Assembly (NCBI GenBank): GCA_900550385.1
Contig: URRZ01000104.1
Coordinates: 1-6,296, forward strand
Length of the DNA: 6,296 nt
Reading direction: 5' to 3'
Source: an uncultured Coriobacteriaceae bacterium
GTDB taxonomy: Bacteria > Actinomycetota > Coriobacteriia > Coriobacteriales > Eggerthellaceae
Under the pieces are notes generated by a model, which did no database searches, was not told the origin of the DNA, and saw nothing but the letters and a program-made list of their open reading frames with translations. Both the position numbers and the translations under genes were made by a program. This document shows, in pieces, positions 5,379 through 6,296 of this stretch (its first letter is position 1; the number at the start of each line of letters is the position of its first letter).

Positions 5379-6164
5379 ATGGACAACACGGGGAAGTTCG
5401 CCGGGAAGGGCGCCGTGTACGCGGCGGCGCGGCCGCGCTATGCGGAGGAGCTGCTCGCGTACCTTGCGGATGAGGCGGGGCTGGCACCGGGCGCGCTTGT
5501 GGCAGACGTGGGATCGGGCACGGGGATCTTCTCCGAGCAGCTGCTCGACGCCGGGTACCGCGTGATCGGCGTGGAGCCCAACGACGACATGCGCGAGCAG
5601 GCCGAGCACGCGCTGGGCGGCAGGGAAGGGTACCGGTCCGCGTGCGGCACCGCCGACGCCACGGGCCTGCCGGATGCCAGCGTCGACTGCGTGACGGTGG
5701 CGCAGGCGTTCCACTGGTTCGACGCCGACGCGTTCAAGCGCGAGTGCCGCCGCATCCTCAAGCCCGGCGGCATCGTGGCGATCGCCTACAACATGCGCGA
5801 TACGGAGTCTCCCTACATGCGGGCGTTCACGGAGTTGACCCGGCGCTTCTGCCCGGCGTTCAAAGGGTTCAGCAACGGCTTGGACGAGGCGGAGCTGCCC
5901 GCATTCTTCGACGGGCGCTGCGAGGTGCGGCGATGGGGCAACCCGCAGCTGCTCACGCGTGAGGCGTTCGTCGCCCGCGCGTTGTCCTCGTCGCGCGCGC
6001 CCCGCGAGGGCGACGCGAGCTACGCGCAGTACCTGGAAGAGCTGGATGCGCTGTTCGACCGGTTCGCCGAGGAGTGCGAAGGGGAGGGCGGCGTCACGCG
6101 GAAGCTGCTGCCGTACTCGCTGCGCACGACCCTGCACGTGGGGAGGCTCGATGGCGATCTCTAA
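5379..6164 (+). CDS. Class I SAM-dependent methyltransferase
   Basis: Predicted cytoplasmic protein of 261 residues, normal for a small-molecule class I methyltransferase. It opens with FAGKGAVYAAARPRY (7-21), the F..KA..Y...RP.Y opening common in this group. Motif I for SAM binding is VADVGSGTG (41-49). The acidic residue of motif II is E66 in VIGVEP. Motif IV-like SVDCVTVAQAFHWFD (101-115) and the post-motif LKPGG (127-131) follow. The C-terminal half (140-261) is variable and would set substrate specificity, which I cannot deduce. Family members of this type methylate small molecules or are uncharacterised. The start at ATG 5379 follows GGAGG (5369-5373) with a 5-nt gap; an upstream in-frame start region at 5331 lies before the likely transcription start and is rejected. 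It overlaps the next gene's start by 14 bp, pointing to one operon with coupled translation. Confidence 0.88.
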   Translation: MDNTGKFAGKGAVYAAARPRYAEELLAYLADEAGLAPGALVADVGSGTGIFSEQLLDAGYRVIGVEPNDDMREQAEHALGGREGYRSACGTADATGLPDASVDCVTVAQAFHWFDADAFKRECRRILKPGGIVAIAYNMRDTESPYMRAFTELTRRFCPAFKGFSNGLDEAELPAFFDGRCEVRRWGNPQLLTREAFVARALSSSRAPREGDASYAQYLEELDALFDRFAEECEGEGGVTRKLLPYSLRTTLHVGRLDGDL

Positions 6165-6296
6165 GCGCGAGCTTGAGCTGCACGAGGAGGACCTGCTGGG
6201 CTACTCGGCAAAGGACGTCGCCTTCCACCAATGCGGCTCGTGCTGCGGCCGCCGCGCCGGCCGCGTGCTTGACGGCAAGCCGCTCATCATATGCAC
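6151..6296 (+). CDS. Partial gene: N-terminus of a Cys-containing protein, cut by the window end
   Basis: The first 48 codons are open to the end of the window. ATG 6151 follows GGGAGG (6141-6146) with a 4-nt gap and overlaps the methyltransferase by 14 bp in another frame, so translational coupling is likely. The start is charged (KRELELHEEDLL), followed by FHQCGSCCGRRAG (residues 25-37) and a third region ending in IIC at 47. The CGxCC cluster resembles the core of CxxCGxCC metal-chelating proteins (YkgJ type), but the first Cys of that motif is replaced by Phe, so the assignment is only a hint. I do not recognise the family. A metal-binding role is a guess from the clustered Cys. Confidence 0.6.
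   Translation, partial: MAISKRELELHEEDLLGYSAKDVAFHQCGSCCGRRAGRVLDGKPLIIC

Noticed and set aside
5226..6137. - strand open frame opposite the methyltransferase
   Set aside because: It is antisense to a gene with clear SAM-binding motifs; composition is Arg/Ala/Val-rich with no domain.

Overview
The window looks like a contig end from a high-GC bacterium. Dense genes, strong AGGAGG-type ribosome binding sites, GC-ending codons and the protein families suggest an anaerobic gut actinobacterium, probably class Coriobacteriia (Eggerthellaceae-like: Eggerthella, Gordonibacter, Adlercreutzia). That placement is an inference from composition and protein style. No 16S or other marker gene is present.

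Layout: 1-65 is G/C homopolymer, most likely a sequencing or assembly artefact. On the + strand follow a zinc-ribbon/Sel1-repeat protein (204-1256) with its own promoter and a clear terminator, a macro-domain protein carrying a C-terminal DNA-binding-like domain (1402-2406), and a von Willebrand A (vWA) domain protein with an intact MIDAS motif (2579-3340). These run into two genes on the - strand: a multi-pass membrane protein of unknown function (4414-3392) and a TM1586-type nitroreductase (5229-4543). A 149-bp divergent intergenic region separates the nitroreductase from a + strand class I SAM-dependent methyltransferase (5379-6164). The methyltransferase overlaps the start of a Cys-containing protein that is cut by the window end (6151-6296).

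How the genes may work together: macro plus vWA, adjacent and on the same strand, is the most system-like part. One protein would bind or hydrolyse ADP-ribose derivatives and might bind DNA; the other is a metal-dependent protein-binding module. I infer an ADP-ribose or stress-linked module but cannot show it. The methyltransferase and the truncated gene are probably translationally coupled. The rest looks like ordinary accessory or housekeeping content.

The most unusual DNA-level signals are a perfect 11-bp-arm inverted repeat inside the macro gene, written partly with A/T-ending codons that look rare here; a 9-mer (GACGGTCGG, either orientation) found three times, only between genes; an 8-bp-arm inverted repeat over the first promoter; and twin CCCGCGCGGGC palindromes where the convergent genes meet.
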